NCBI RefSeq assembly: GCF_003697345.1
Contig: NZ_RFLY01000001.1
Location: 186,001-250,000 of the forward strand
Reading direction: 5' to 3'
DNA: 64,000 nucleotides
Source: Solilutibacter pythonis
GTDB lineage: Bacteria > Pseudomonadota > Gammaproteobacteria > Xanthomonadales > Xanthomonadaceae
In this document: piece by piece, positions 9,554-17,494 of the stretch
Layout: each line of letters begins with the position of its first letter
How positions within the stretch are numbered: the first letter of the stretch is position 1
Notes under the pieces: generated by a model
What the model saw: only the letters and a program-made list of their open reading frames with translations
Told to the model about the DNA's origin: nothing
Database searches by the model: none
Translations under genes and position numbers: made by a program

Positions 9554-11392
9554 GTGTCCGAAGCCGCCTCCCAACCCTTCGATGGCCGGGCCTATGCCCG
9601 CGCGTTGACCGCCGCGCCCGGCGTCTATCGCATGTATGCCGCCGATGGCAGCCTGCTCTACGTCGGCAAGGCGGCCGCGTTGAAGAAGCGTGTGGCGAGT
9701 TATTTCAGCAAGGCGCACAGCACCCGCATCGCCAACATGGTGGCGCAGATCGCGCGGATGGAAATCACGGTCACGCGCACCCCGGCCGAGGCGTTGCTGC
9801 TGGAAAACCAGCTCATCAAGACCTTGAAGCCGCGCTACAACGTGATGCTGCGCGACGACAAGAGCTATCCCTACGTGCTCATCACCCGCGAGCGCTGGCC
9901 GCGCATTGCCTCGCAACGCGGGGCGCGCTCGCGGCTGGGGCGTTATTTCGGCCCGTATCCCAGTGCCGGCGCCGTGCGCGAGACGCTCAACCTGATGCAG
10001 AAACTGTTCCAGTTGCGAAATTGTGAGGACAGCGTGTTCCGCAACCGCTCGCGGCCCTGCCTGCAATACCAGATCGGCCGTTGCAGCGCGCCCTGCGTGG
10101 GGCTGGTCGACGAGCGCGACTACGATGAATCGGTGCGCCGCGCGGCGATGTTCCTGGATGGCCGCAGCGACGACCTCACCCGCGAACTGACCGGCGAGAT
10201 GGAAGCGGCCAGCCAGGCGCTGGCCTTCGAGCGCGCCGCGCGCATCCGCGACCTGCTGGCTTCGATCCGCACCGTGCAGGCGCGGCAGTTCGTCGATGGC
10301 AATGCCGCGGAACTCGACGTGCTGGCCTGCGCGCTGGAAGCCGGCCGCGCCTGCGTGATGCTGTTGTCGTTCCGCGACGGCCGCAACTTGGGAACTCGTG
10401 GCTATTTCCCGAAACTCAACGGCGCCGACAGCGCCGAAGAAGTGTTGGCGGCTTTCGTCTCGCAGTACTACGCCGAGCAACCCGCCCCGAGGGAAATCGT
10501 GCTCGACCGGGCGATTGCCGATATCGAACTGCTGGAGGAAGCGCTCGGCGCCGCCGGTGGCCGCCGGGTGCAGATCAAGCACAACGTGCGTGGCGCGCGC
10601 GCGGGTTACGTCGACCTGGTGCGCCGCAATGCCGAAGTCTCGCTGGCGACCGAGCTGTCCGGCCGTGCCGCGCAGGCCGCGCGCCTGGCCGACCTGCAAA
10701 CGATGCTGCGACTGCCGGCGCCACCGGCGCGCATCGAGTGCTTCGACATCAGCCACACCATGGGCGAGGCGACCGTGGCCTCCTGCGTGGTCTTCGATGG
10801 CGAAGGCCCGTTGCGCGCGCAATACCGGCGCTACAACATTGCCGGCATCGAGCCGGGGGACGACTACGCCGCCATGCGGCAGGCGCTGGATAGGCGCTTC
10901 CGGCGCGCGGTCGAGGAGGAGGGCATCCTGCCCGACCTGCTGCTGATCGATGGTGGCGCGGGGCAGCTTGCGCGCGCGCAGGCGGTGCTGGCCGATCTTG
11001 GCGTCGATGGCGTGGCGCTGGTGGGGGTGGCCAAGGGCGAGGCGCGCAAGGCCGGGCACGAAACTCTGTTGCTGCCCGATGGCCGCGAATGGCGGCCCGG
11101 CGCGCATTCGCCCGGCCTGCAACTGGTCCAACAGGTGCGCGATGAGGCGCACCGCTTCGCTATCACCGGGCATCGCGGCCGCCGCCAGAAAGCGCGCAGC
11201 ACCAGCCGCATCGAAGACATCCCGGGCATCGGCCCGCGTCGTCGCTCGGCGTTGCTCAAGCACTTCGGCGGGCTGGTCGGCCTGAAGGCGGCCGGCATCG
11301 ACGAGATTGCGCGCGTCGAGGGCATCAATCACGCGCTGGCCGAACGCATCTACACGGCCTTGCACGGTTTGGGCGAGAATGCCGCATCGTGA
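9554..11392 (+). CDS. uvrC: Excinuclease ABC subunit C
   Basis: Makes the dual incisions in nucleotide excision repair after UvrAB locates damage. The 612-residue protein has the GIY-YIG nuclease domain at the N-terminus (PGVYRM...LLYVGKA, about 22-45), a Cys-rich linker (CLQYQIGRCSAPC), a UVR motif, the RNase H-like endonuclease domain with ECFDISHTMGE, and C-terminal helix-hairpin-helix repeats (EDIPGIGPRRRSALLKHFGG). The GTG at 9554 gives the standard length; the reading from 9350 extends into the phosphatase gene. It overlaps pgsA by 4 bp, the usual uvrC-pgsA order. Confidence 0.95.
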   Translation: MSEAASQPFDGRAYARALTAAPGVYRMYAADGSLLYVGKAAALKKRVASYFSKAHSTRIANMVAQIARMEITVTRTPAEALLLENQLIKTLKPRYNVMLRDDKSYPYVLITRERWPRIASQRGARSRLGRYFGPYPSAGAVRETLNLMQKLFQLRNCEDSVFRNRSRPCLQYQIGRCSAPCVGLVDERDYDESVRRAAMFLDGRSDDLTRELTGEMEAASQALAFERAARIRDLLASIRTVQARQFVDGNAAELDVLACALEAGRACVMLLSFRDGRNLGTRGYFPKLNGADSAEEVLAAFVSQYYAEQPAPREIVLDRAIADIELLEEALGAAGGRRVQIKHNVRGARAGYVDLVRRNAEVSLATELSGRAAQAARLADLQTMLRLPAPPARIECFDISHTMGEATVASCVVFDGEGPLRAQYRRYNIAGIEPGDDYAAMRQALDRRFRRAVEEEGILPDLLLIDGGAGQLARAQAVLADLGVDGVALVGVAKGEARKAGHETLLLPDGREWRPGAHSPGLQLVQQVRDEAHRFAITGHRGRRQKARSTSRIEDIPGIGPRRRSALLKHFGGLVGLKAAGIDEIARVEGINHALAERIYTALHGLGENAAS

Positions 11393-11991
11393 AAATGACG
11401 CTGACCATTCCCACCATGCTGACGCTGGCCCGGATCATGATGATTCCGGTGCTGGTGGTGGTGTTCTATCTGCCCTTCAAGTGGACCAGCGTGGCGGCGA
11501 TGTCGCTGTTCGCGCTGGCCTCTTTCACCGACTGGCTGGATGGCTGGATCGCGCGGCGCTATCACCAGTTCTCGGCGTTCGGCGCCTTCCTCGACCCGGT
11601 GGCCGACAAGCTGATGGTCTCGACCGCGCTGTTCCTGATCGTGCAGGCGCATCCGACGCCGTGGATGGCGTGCTGGGCGGGGGTGATCGTCGGCCGCGAG
11701 ATCGCGGTGTCGGCGTTGCGCGAGTGGATGGCCGAGCTGGGCCAGCGCGCCAAAGTCAAGGTGCAGATGGTCGGCAAGATCAAGACCATGGTGCAGATGA
11801 TCGCCATCGGCTGCCTGCTGTATTCGCCCTCCAGGAATCCACCGGAGTGGCTGTGGCTAGGGCGCGAGGTGTTTCTGATCGGCGATTGGTTGCTGGCCGG
11901 CGCCGCGCTGCTGACCTTGTGGTCGGGATTCGAGTACTTGCGCGCGGCTTGGCCGGCGTTGCGGGCGGGAGAGGGCAAGCGCGCCGCTTGA
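11389..11991 (+). CDS. pgsA: CDP-diacylglycerol-glycerol-3-phosphate 3-phosphatidyltransferase
   Basis: Membrane enzyme for the committed step of phosphatidylglycerol synthesis. The 200-residue product has several hydrophobic helices and a perfect CDP-alcohol phosphotransferase motif: D-x2-DG-x2-AR-x8-G-x3-D-x3-D, read here as DWLDGWIARR followed by G-AFLD-PVA-D (about residues 47-73). The start is the GTG at 11389, overlapping the uvrC stop. It ends the long plus-strand operon just before tRNA-Gly. Confidence 0.95.
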   Translation: MKMTLTIPTMLTLARIMMIPVLVVVFYLPFKWTSVAAMSLFALASFTDWLDGWIARRYHQFSAFGAFLDPVADKLMVSTALFLIVQAHPTPWMACWAGVIVGREIAVSALREWMAELGQRAKVKVQMVGKIKTMVQMIAIGCLLYSPSRNPPEWLWLGREVFLIGDWLLAGAALLTLWSGFEYLRAAWPALRAGEGKRAA

Positions 11992-12041
11992 ACCACATGG
12001 CCGATGCGTTCGCCGCATGGCGAAAATTTTTCACGGAAGTG

Positions 12042-12069
12042 TTGACAGATATCCGGAAGCCCGTAAAAT
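12042..12069 (+). promoter_or_regulatory. Sigma-70 promoter for tRNA-Gly
   Basis: TTGACA at 12042-12047 and TAAAAT at 12064-12069 with a 16-bp spacer, ending 15 bp before the tRNA. A GC-rich GCACGGC stretch follows the -10 box, which would fit a stringently controlled discriminator. Confidence 0.75.
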
Positions 12070-12084
12070 GCACGGCTCAGCGAC

Positions 12085-12160
12085 GCGGGAATAGCTCAGT
12101 TGGTAGAGCGCAACCTTGCCAAGGTTGAGGTCGCGAGTTCGAGCCTCGTTTCCCGCTCCA
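12085..12160 (+). tRNA. glyW: tRNA-Gly (GCC)
   Basis: A 76-nt cloverleaf. The acceptor stem GCGGGAA pairs with TTCCCGC, the discriminator is T and CCA is encoded. The anticodon arm is CAACC-TTGCCAA-GGTTG, giving anticodon GCC, and the T-arm has GAG-TTCGAGC-CTC. It follows pgsA as glyW does in enterobacteria, but the expected next gene, tRNA-Cys, is 10.4 kb away. Confidence 0.97.
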
Positions 12161-12202
12161 ATTTATGATTCGCAGATGTCCGTCGATATCCGCAAGGCGT
12201 TG

Positions 12203-12228
12203 AAAAAAGGAGCTTCGGCTCCTTTTTT
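12203..12228 (+). terminator. Rho-independent terminator after tRNA-Gly
   Basis: AAAAAAGGAGC, TTCG loop, GCTCCTTTTTT: an 11-bp stem with a stable tetraloop whose 3' arm carries the T-run. It can work in both directions and would also stop minus-strand transcription leaving the methanobactin locus. Confidence 0.85.
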
Positions 12229-12230
12229 CA

Positions 12231-12979
12231 TTCCAGCAAAAAGCTACGGGAACTTACCGGCGGCCGGTAAGTTTTGGGTATCCGCTTCTAGTGTGGGACA
12301 ACCCTGCTGGCTGCCCTTGGCTCCCGGTCTCCCGCCCGTGGATTTCCCGGCCTCCATTACCCAGCCTTCCATGCGGAATTAATCCCCTACGGCGAACTGA
12401 AACGCCGTTTCGCAGTTACGCTTGCGATTGGATCATCCAACCGAGCGCATTGGCGAATGGGAAGCTTGGTTCGCAGCTTTGGAGCTGCCTGGCTGACAGC
12501 TTTGCTGTTGGCGACCGGAGCATGTGCGTCGAATGTTTAGAGCACTCAAGGCATTGCCAGCGCATCCAGCCTTCCACATGCGCGAAGCCCGCCCGCGAGC
12601 CTGAAGGCGCAACTGAGCGTGCCGGATGATCACCCCCGCATACAAAAATTCAGACTGCCCTGATAAACCCCGGTATCCGCCACATCCACACTCGGCCCTA
12701 CGCGCCTGAAACCAACGGTAAGGCCGAGTGTCTCGTGCGGATCAGCCCGCGATAGCGGACCTATGCCAGGCCCTACGAAGCTCAGCCGAGCGAAAGGCGG
12801 CCTTGCGCCCTTCATGGAGGGATACAACGGATGCCGACCATGCCCGGCATTCGACCATCAGCCACCCGTGCATCGTGTCGCGGCCATGAGCAACCTCCCG
12901 AGGTTCTACGACCTGGTTGGCAACCAGGCCAAGTCCACCAACCTGAGCACTGGCGCCAACACGGATTCGGCGGCTCGGA
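12231..12979. other. Long intergenic region without a convincing gene
   Basis: About 750 bp between the tRNA-Gly terminator and the convergent unknown gene. Short open frames exist, such as 12630-12827 on the minus strand and 12886-12990 on the plus strand (34 codons, the last of which run into the convergent gene). None has a good ribosome-binding site or a recognisable product. One clear 10-bp inverted repeat is listed separately. It may be a structured or decayed insertion boundary; I cannot name it. Confidence 0.4.
12688..12731. repeat. Inverted repeat with 24-nt loop
   Basis: ACACTCGGCC (12688-12697) is exactly complementary to GGCCGAGTGT (12722-12731). No T-run follows on either strand, so it is not a standard terminator. 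It lies inside the unassigned intergenic stretch at the left end of the island. Confidence 0.5.
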
Positions 12980-14062
12980 TCATTTATTGAAAGTGATTCT
13001 GATGGGCACGTTTTTCAGCGTGAAGTCCGCCGCTCTTTCCGTGTAAGGCGCCTTGTTCCAGCTCCAGTGCTGAATGAAATTGATGGTTACGTCAAAATTC
13101 CCTTCATAGCCATTCTTGGTCGATTTGGGGCCGCCAGCCGGATTAGACGCTACGAAGCTGACTTTTTGCACGGCCCTTTTGATTCTCGCCTTGCCAAAAT
13201 CCCCCCAGCCCTTGCCGTCCAGACCTGTATACATTGCCGCCAGAGTGTCGATCTGATCGCTGTTGAGCGAGTGTTTTACCGGCTCGCCACTGGCTTTGTC
13301 GACGAACATGGGCCGGTCGGTCGTGGGATCGACGTTCCAGATGGGGAATAAAGTCGTGGCGAACGATGGATCGGTGATGTCGAAATATCCATCCAGTGCC
13401 TGCGTCAGTGTGGCGTAGGTCGCGCTTTTTGGCTTGTCGCCTTTGATGGTGACGTGCGCCGGCGTTTTCGTCGCGGCCAGGGTGGATTGATCGACCCGAC
13501 GATAATCGGTTAGCTTGACCTTCGTCAGCCCCTCCAGCACCAGCCGGTCGACATTTTGTTTGCCAATCGTCTTGCCCGCTTGGGCGGTCAGCGTGAAACG
13601 CAGGTGCAGATCGACGATGGGTTGCTGCTTCGAATCAGGAGCCAGATCAGTCAACACTTCCTTCGAACCAGGCTGCATGGAAATCACGACGTTATCCAAG
13701 TTGGCGAGATCGTCCGCTTTCAGCGCGTTTTCGGTGGGCAGGATTTTGTTCAGCGCCGCGACGAATTTCGGTGCGTCCGTCAGATGGCCAGCGACATCGA
13801 TGCCGAGGTTGTGCTGGAGCGCCGCGATGACGGAGATTTTGCGCACCCGCAGACCGGCGCGAGTGGTCGTGTTTTCATTGCCGTCGTTTTCATACGAGGG
13901 TATTGCGTCCTTGAATGCGCTGCCGGTCGCGGCGCTCAGAGCGTGGTCGTTGGTGATACTCGAAATTGACTCGAACATGATGTCTGATGTGGTCATGCCA
14001 TCAGCCGCAACGGCCATTCCGGGCAGTAATAGGGTGATCATTCCTAATTTCTTTAGTTTCAT
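12980..14062 (-). CDS. Exported protein of unknown function downstream of mbnM
   Basis: Not recognised. The 360-residue product has a clear Sec signal peptide (K-rich start, MITLLLPGMAVA, cleavage probably after residue 19) and no further membrane segment, so it is expected in the periplasm or outside. The mature part is rich in Thr, Lys, Asp and Asn, has no Cys pair or haem motif, and ends with a beta-rich tail (VTINFIQHWSWNKAPY...). It has a good ribosome-binding site (AGGA, 8 nt spacing). It lies 374 bp after the MATE gene on the same strand, so it may be its own unit. The DNA is more AT-rich than the surrounding operons, suggesting acquisition with the island. Any role in copper handling is inference. 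Confidence 0.75.
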   Translation of the reverse strand: MKLKKLGMITLLLPGMAVAADGMTTSDIMFESISSITNDHALSAATGSAFKDAIPSYENDGNENTTTRAGLRVRKISVIAALQHNLGIDVAGHLTDAPKFVAALNKILPTENALKADDLANLDNVVISMQPGSKEVLTDLAPDSKQQPIVDLHLRFTLTAQAGKTIGKQNVDRLVLEGLTKVKLTDYRRVDQSTLAATKTPAHVTIKGDKPKSATYATLTQALDGYFDITDPSFATTLFPIWNVDPTTDRPMFVDKASGEPVKHSLNSDQIDTLAAMYTGLDGKGWGDFGKARIKRAVQKVSFVASNPAGGPKSTKNGYEGNFDVTINFIQHWSWNKAPYTERAADFTLKNVPIRITFNK

Positions 14063-14436
14063 TTGAAATTTCCTATCGATTTTCAGGTGAGTGCAACTTG
14101 TATATCACATTGGAGGGTGCTGCGTACCGGTCGGGGCGAATCTTTCCCTTCCGTGACAAAATCTAGCCATTCAAACGGTTGGCCGGTGCCATCGCGCATG
14201 CTGGCGTGTTCATGGATGGGAAGCCGAGGGGGCGGTAGCCCAGCAAGTCCAGGTCCAGCGTTCCCTATACGTCTTCGTCGCCGGTGGTATGAACCGCTGC
14301 GCGCGGTGAGGATGGTGCGGGAGTGCCGTGGGGAGTGGGCCATCGCCCCCTGGATTGGAGACATTTTGTGAATGCCGCGCCCGAGTGCTTCGAGATGAAG
14401 AAAATCCAGCCGTGACTTGCCGGGCCGTCGTTCGCA
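14063..14436. other. Intergenic gap between mbnM and the unknown exported gene
   Basis: 374 bp. No convincing gene: the open frame 14083-14364 on the minus strand lacks a ribosome-binding site and has shadow-like composition. Close to the downstream gene, a minus-strand TGTGATATACA stretch (about 14095-14107) resembles an extended -10 element, so the exported protein may have its own promoter. No matching -35 box is obvious. Confidence 0.35.
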
Positions 14437-15753
14437 TCACGAGTTCTCGGCGATACCCGTGGCGGCATCGCGCATGCGGGCCGATGCCCGGTATCGGAAG
14501 GTCAGCCACGCGAATATCGAAATTTCCGGAAGCCAGAGATAGGCATAGGCCAGTGTCGGCGAATCGAGTTTCAAGCCAATCGCTATCAGTGGCAACCCCA
14601 ATATCCAGCCCATCAGGGAATCGGCCTTGGCCACGTTGTTGAAATCTCCACGGCCTTGCAGCGCGGCGCGCAAGATATTGGTCGCCAGCCGTACCGGCAA
14701 AGACAGCGCCAGAGACCAAACGAAGATGGACCACCACGGTCCTTGTTGTGCGTAAACGCTGAGACCGAGCCAATGCTGCCCCAGCGCGAGCAGCACGGCC
14801 ACCATGGCTATCATCGGAATGCCATGGCTCAGCAATTCACGCATGAGCGCTTGAACCTCGCAGTCGGGCCGACCCGAAAACCGGATGGCGAGGAAGCGCG
14901 AGAGCGCCGCGAGCGGGGAGAAAACGAGCATGGCCAGGGCCACGCCGGCACCGAATGCGTCCAGCCGTTCCGTCGTGACCATTGATATGCCGGGCCATGC
15001 GAACAGGCCGACCGTGATAAGCCCCAATAGTTGCATCGATAGGATGCGTTGCCCCTCCCAGGCGCCCTTGATGGCTTGTTCGCAGCCCCAGCGCTTTGGT
15101 GGCAATAGCGGGAATCCGCCGGTTTGCTTGCGCAAGCACATCAGAACCCAGCCACTCGACGCGGCTTGAACCAGCAGCGAAGCCATGAAGCACCCGACGA
15201 AACCGGCTTCGATGATGTTCAGGAACACGATGTTCATGGCGACTTTGGCCGCCACTTCGCAAACTTTCCAGCGCAAGATGGTGGTCCCTCGATGCGTGGC
15301 GTGCAGCGCAAACGCCGCGCAGGCATTGAGTATCCGAAACGGTGCGCCGGCGACGAACCAGGGAATCGCCGATTCCAGCATCGCCACCAGGGCTTCATCG
15401 CCGCCGGCCACCCACGGCGCCAACGCGGGATAGAGGAGCCACCCCGTCAGCAGTAGCACGATGCCGATCAGCCCCGCCAATCCCATCGCCCAGCGGATGA
15501 CGAGACTGGCACTGCCGTGTCGCGCCGCTTGGGCGATGGCGACCGATACCACCGCGCCGAAGGCCATTGCCGCGACCCAATCGATCAATACCAGCCGCGT
15601 GAACAATACATACGCGCCCGACATGCCGGGCGCGTGCCGGGCGAGCATGGCCACGTCCACCTGTAGCGACAACTGTGCTACGACGAATGCCAGCAACAGG
15701 GCCGCGAAGCCCCGCCAGAATGCGCTGCCGCGAATGGTGGGGGAGGGCGTCAT
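14437..15753 (-). CDS. mbnM: MATE-family exporter, MbnM role
   Basis: Predicted inner-membrane efflux protein, probably exporting the finished methanobactin. The 438-residue product is almost wholly hydrophobic with about twelve helices in two similar halves (FAALLLAFVVAQLSLQVDVAML at the start of the first; MQLLGLITVGLFAWPGISMV at the start of the second), as in MATE/MOP transporters. The ATG at 15753 overlaps the mbnC stop (ATGA), so it is coupled to the biosynthetic genes. A second in-frame ATG at 15771 would lie inside mbnC. MATE exporters next to mbnABC are typical of described methanobactin operons. Specificity is inferred from that context. Confidence 0.82.
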   Translation of the reverse strand: MTPSPTIRGSAFWRGFAALLLAFVVAQLSLQVDVAMLARHAPGMSGAYVLFTRLVLIDWVAAMAFGAVVSVAIAQAARHGSASLVIRWAMGLAGLIGIVLLLTGWLLYPALAPWVAGGDEALVAMLESAIPWFVAGAPFRILNACAAFALHATHRGTTILRWKVCEVAAKVAMNIVFLNIIEAGFVGCFMASLLVQAASSGWVLMCLRKQTGGFPLLPPKRWGCEQAIKGAWEGQRILSMQLLGLITVGLFAWPGISMVTTERLDAFGAGVALAMLVFSPLAALSRFLAIRFSGRPDCEVQALMRELLSHGIPMIAMVAVLLALGQHWLGLSVYAQQGPWWSIFVWSLALSLPVRLATNILRAALQGRGDFNNVAKADSLMGWILGLPLIAIGLKLDSPTLAYAYLWLPEISIFAWLTFRYRASARMRDAATGIAENS

Positions 15754-16328
15754 CGCGGCAGGGCTTGCCATCCGGGAAATCCGTCGTCCAGCGACCGGGC
15801 CGGGAGCAGGAAGTGGCCGAACGGGGTGCCAGGTGCCGGGAGCGCCTCTTCCAGTTCGATGCGCTCGATTTCCCGGCCGCCATCGAGCGATGCGGTTTTC
15901 CAGCCGCAGACGAGATCGGGAACGTCGGCGCCCCCCAGAGCGATTCCCTGGAATTCCGAGCGGTCGCCGGTGGCCCAGCGCGCGGCCGATGCGCCCATCA
16001 AGGCATAGCGCAACCCAGGCGTGACCTGATCGCGAAAGGGGGATTGCCGCAGCCAGATATCCACCCACAGGTAGTAAGTCCAGTTCAGGGATAGTTTCTG
16101 TTCGTTCGCCCACGCCATGAAGGGGCGGAAGATGGAAAGCCCATCCGGGCCGGAGAGTTCCAGCAAGCCGGGGCAAATGTCGAACAGGGTGTGCCAGTAC
16201 ACCCGCAGGCTGGTGTCGATACGTACGAAGGCACGTGATTCGCGCGGGTAGTTTCCTTGACGCGCCGGTACGGTCAGGGCGTCCAGCAGATCCGTATCGA
16301 TCATACGAAGGTCAAGCGCATGATGCAT
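15750..16328 (-). CDS. mbnC: Methanobactin biosynthesis partner protein MbnC
   Basis: Forms the heterodimer with MbnB that modifies MbnA cysteines; it helps bind the leader peptide. The 192-residue product matches MbnC strongly by eye: PARQGNYPRESRAFVRIDTS, the long segment YWHTLFDICPGLLELSGPDG, FRPFMAW, and the C-terminal FPGWQALPR close to the FPGW-x-x-LPR ending I recall from characterised MbnC. I chose ATG 16328, overlapping mbnB by 17 bp; ATG 16304, eight bases after the mbnB stop, is an alternative, and neither has a strong ribosome-binding site. It is followed by the MATE gene with a 4-bp overlap. Confidence 0.9.
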   Translation of the reverse strand: MHHALDLRMIDTDLLDALTVPARQGNYPRESRAFVRIDTSLRVYWHTLFDICPGLLELSGPDGLSIFRPFMAWANEQKLSLNWTYYLWVDIWLRQSPFRDQVTPGLRYALMGASAARWATGDRSEFQGIALGGADVPDLVCGWKTASLDGGREIERIELEEALPAPGTPFGHFLLPARSLDDGFPGWQALPR

Positions 16329-17136
16329 CGCGGGTCCCCATGGATGGTTGGGCGAACAAGGCGCGCAGGCGATCGAGGTCTTCTTCGATCTCCGCTTCCT
16401 CGAAGTTGTCGTCGCGCTCATAGGTGATGGTGGCCCCGGGCGTGTCGAAGCGCGCGCGGTAGCGCTCCAGGAATGCAAGCGTCGTATCGGACAGCGCCCG
16501 GTCGTGGGTATCCACGATCAAATGCGGGGCCAGGATGGACAGGTTGTAGCCGGCGACGTGGAAGTGGCTGTTGGTTTCGATGACCCCCTCCCACGCCTCC
16601 AGCGCAACGCCACAGTTGAGGTGGGCGCATACCGCGTTGGATACGTCGAACAGGACGCCGGCGCCGGTATCGCGCTGCAAGCGCTCGTGGAATCGAGGCG
16701 CGTCGTGCCCGCCATCCATGATCGATGGATAGTTTTCCAGGTGCAGGCGGCATCCCAGTTTCTGTTGCCACCAGTCCACTCGGCGTTTGACCTGCTCGTA
16801 GTCGCGGACGTAGTCGATCTCGGCCAGGTGGTAAAGCTGGCGCCCCTCATGGGTGAAGCGCGCGATGTGATCGGAAACATAGAGCGGCTTGAGTCTGTCG
16901 ATCAAATCGCGCAGCCGCCGCGCCATGCTTTCCAGAGCGGCCTCGTCGTTCTCGATGAACTTGGAGAACATGATGTGAAACCCCACGGGGGCGTCGAAGC
17001 CATTTTCCAGTTCGTCCGGCGGCACCGATAGGAAGTTGTCGATCAACATCTCGACATAATCGATCCGGCCGGACGCCAGCAGGCGGCGCACCAAGGGCGC
17101 GGTATCTCCGAGGGTATAGTTGAATCCAATGCGCAC
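16312..17136 (-). CDS. mbnB: Methanobactin biosynthesis MNIO enzyme MbnB (DUF692)
   Basis: Iron-dependent oxygenase that, with MbnC, converts peptide cysteines into oxazolone plus thioamide pairs. The 274-residue TIM-barrel protein shows a full set of candidate metal ligands in family order: H54 (GFHIMF), H90 (VSDHIARF), E134 (HLENYPS), D164 and N167 (FDVSNAVCAHLN), H193 (FHVAGYN), D209 and H211 (VDTHD), E240 (TYERD). I place the start at the GTG at 17136: it has AGGAG eight bases upstream and gives RIGFNYTL, the usual N-terminus. The longer ATG at 17172 would start inside a hairpin. It lies 63 bp after mbnA and overlaps mbnC. Confidence 0.93.
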   Translation of the reverse strand: MRIGFNYTLGDTAPLVRRLLASGRIDYVEMLIDNFLSVPPDELENGFDAPVGFHIMFSKFIENDEAALESMARRLRDLIDRLKPLYVSDHIARFTHEGRQLYHLAEIDYVRDYEQVKRRVDWWQQKLGCRLHLENYPSIMDGGHDAPRFHERLQRDTGAGVLFDVSNAVCAHLNCGVALEAWEGVIETNSHFHVAGYNLSILAPHLIVDTHDRALSDTTLAFLERYRARFDTPGATITYERDDNFEEAEIEEDLDRLRALFAQPSMGTRDASCA

Positions 17137-17157
17137 GGCGTGCTCTCCTGTGGAAGA

Positions 17158-17190
17158 GCCCGCCACCGGCAATGTCTCGCGGTGGCGGGC
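17158..17190 (-). promoter_or_regulatory. Hairpin between mbnA and mbnB
   Basis: A perfect 10-bp stem, GCCCGCCACC (17158-17167) with GGTGGCGGGC (17181-17190), around a 13-nt loop. On the minus strand it begins 10 bases after the mbnA stop and has no T-run. It is more likely an attenuator or RNA-stabilising stem that lets the peptide be made in excess over the enzymes than a full terminator. Confidence 0.7.
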
Positions 17191-17199
17191 CGGACTTGC

Positions 17200-17295
17200 T
17201 TAGTTCACGCCGACCGGGGCGCAGCACGAGGCGCAGCAAGCGCCCGCGCGTCCGGCGACGACCATCGTGATTTTCCTGGCTACTTTGATCTTCAT
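17200..17295 (-). CDS. mbnA: Methanobactin precursor peptide MbnA
   Basis: 31-residue ribosomal precursor of a copper-binding methanobactin. The leader reads MKIKVARKITMVVAGRA, matching the known pattern of alternating Lys/Val/Ile residues followed by (V/I)-x-GRA. The core is GACCASCCAPVGVN. It aligns with the short Methylocystis-type cores (C-A-S-T-C-A), with the second Cys of each CC pair at the positions that become oxazolone/thioamide. AAGGAG lies 7 bases upstream of the ATG. The gene stands 199 bp after mbnH and 63 bp before mbnB. It is below the size most gene finders report. No tailoring genes are nearby, so the product may carry only the MbnBC modifications. Confidence 0.9.
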   Translation of the reverse strand: MKIKVARKITMVVAGRAGACCASCCAPVGVN

Positions 17296-17494
17296 GAGTT
17301 TCTCCTTGGTGAATCGTGAATTTAAGAAGCGGATGCCTTCGTCATGGCGTCATCGATCTGGATGTTGGGAGCTTTCCCGCAACATCGCCGCAGGCATCGC
17401 GCAAGATTGTTGATTGGGTGAAACATTATTTGTTTATCTCGATAGGCGGCCTCGCTTCTTTGGTTGAAAATCCATGCCGATCGGGGACTCGCGT
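17296..17494 (-). promoter_or_regulatory. Leader/promoter region of mbnA
   Basis: 199 AT-richer bases between the mbnH stop and mbnA. A separate mbnA promoter is plausible because precursor genes are usually expressed more strongly than their enzymes. I see AT-rich stretches (ATAAACAAATAATG on the minus strand near 17425-17440) but no confident -35/-10 pair and no clear Fur or CopY-type operator. A 34-codon frame with three Cys at 17322-17426 lacks a ribosome-binding site. Confidence 0.35.

Noticed and set aside
8129..11365. Open frame of over 1000 codons antisense to kdsB and uvrC
   Set aside because: Same high-GC shadow effect; the plus-strand genes carry all expected motifs.
12630..12827. 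65-codon minus-strand frame in the intergenic region
   Set aside because: No ribosome-binding site and no recognised product; I leave the region unassigned.
14083..14364. 93-codon minus-strand frame between mbnM and the exported protein
   Set aside because: Low-complexity composition, no ribosome-binding site, overlapped by other equal frames.
16312..17172. mbnB start at ATG 17172
   Set aside because: It lies within the loop of a stable hairpin; the GTG at 17136 has AGGAG at good spacing and the usual N-terminus.
17415..17445. AT-rich stretch before mbnA as a Fur-type box
   Set aside because: Only a loose match to the inverted-repeat consensus; not enough to claim iron or copper control.
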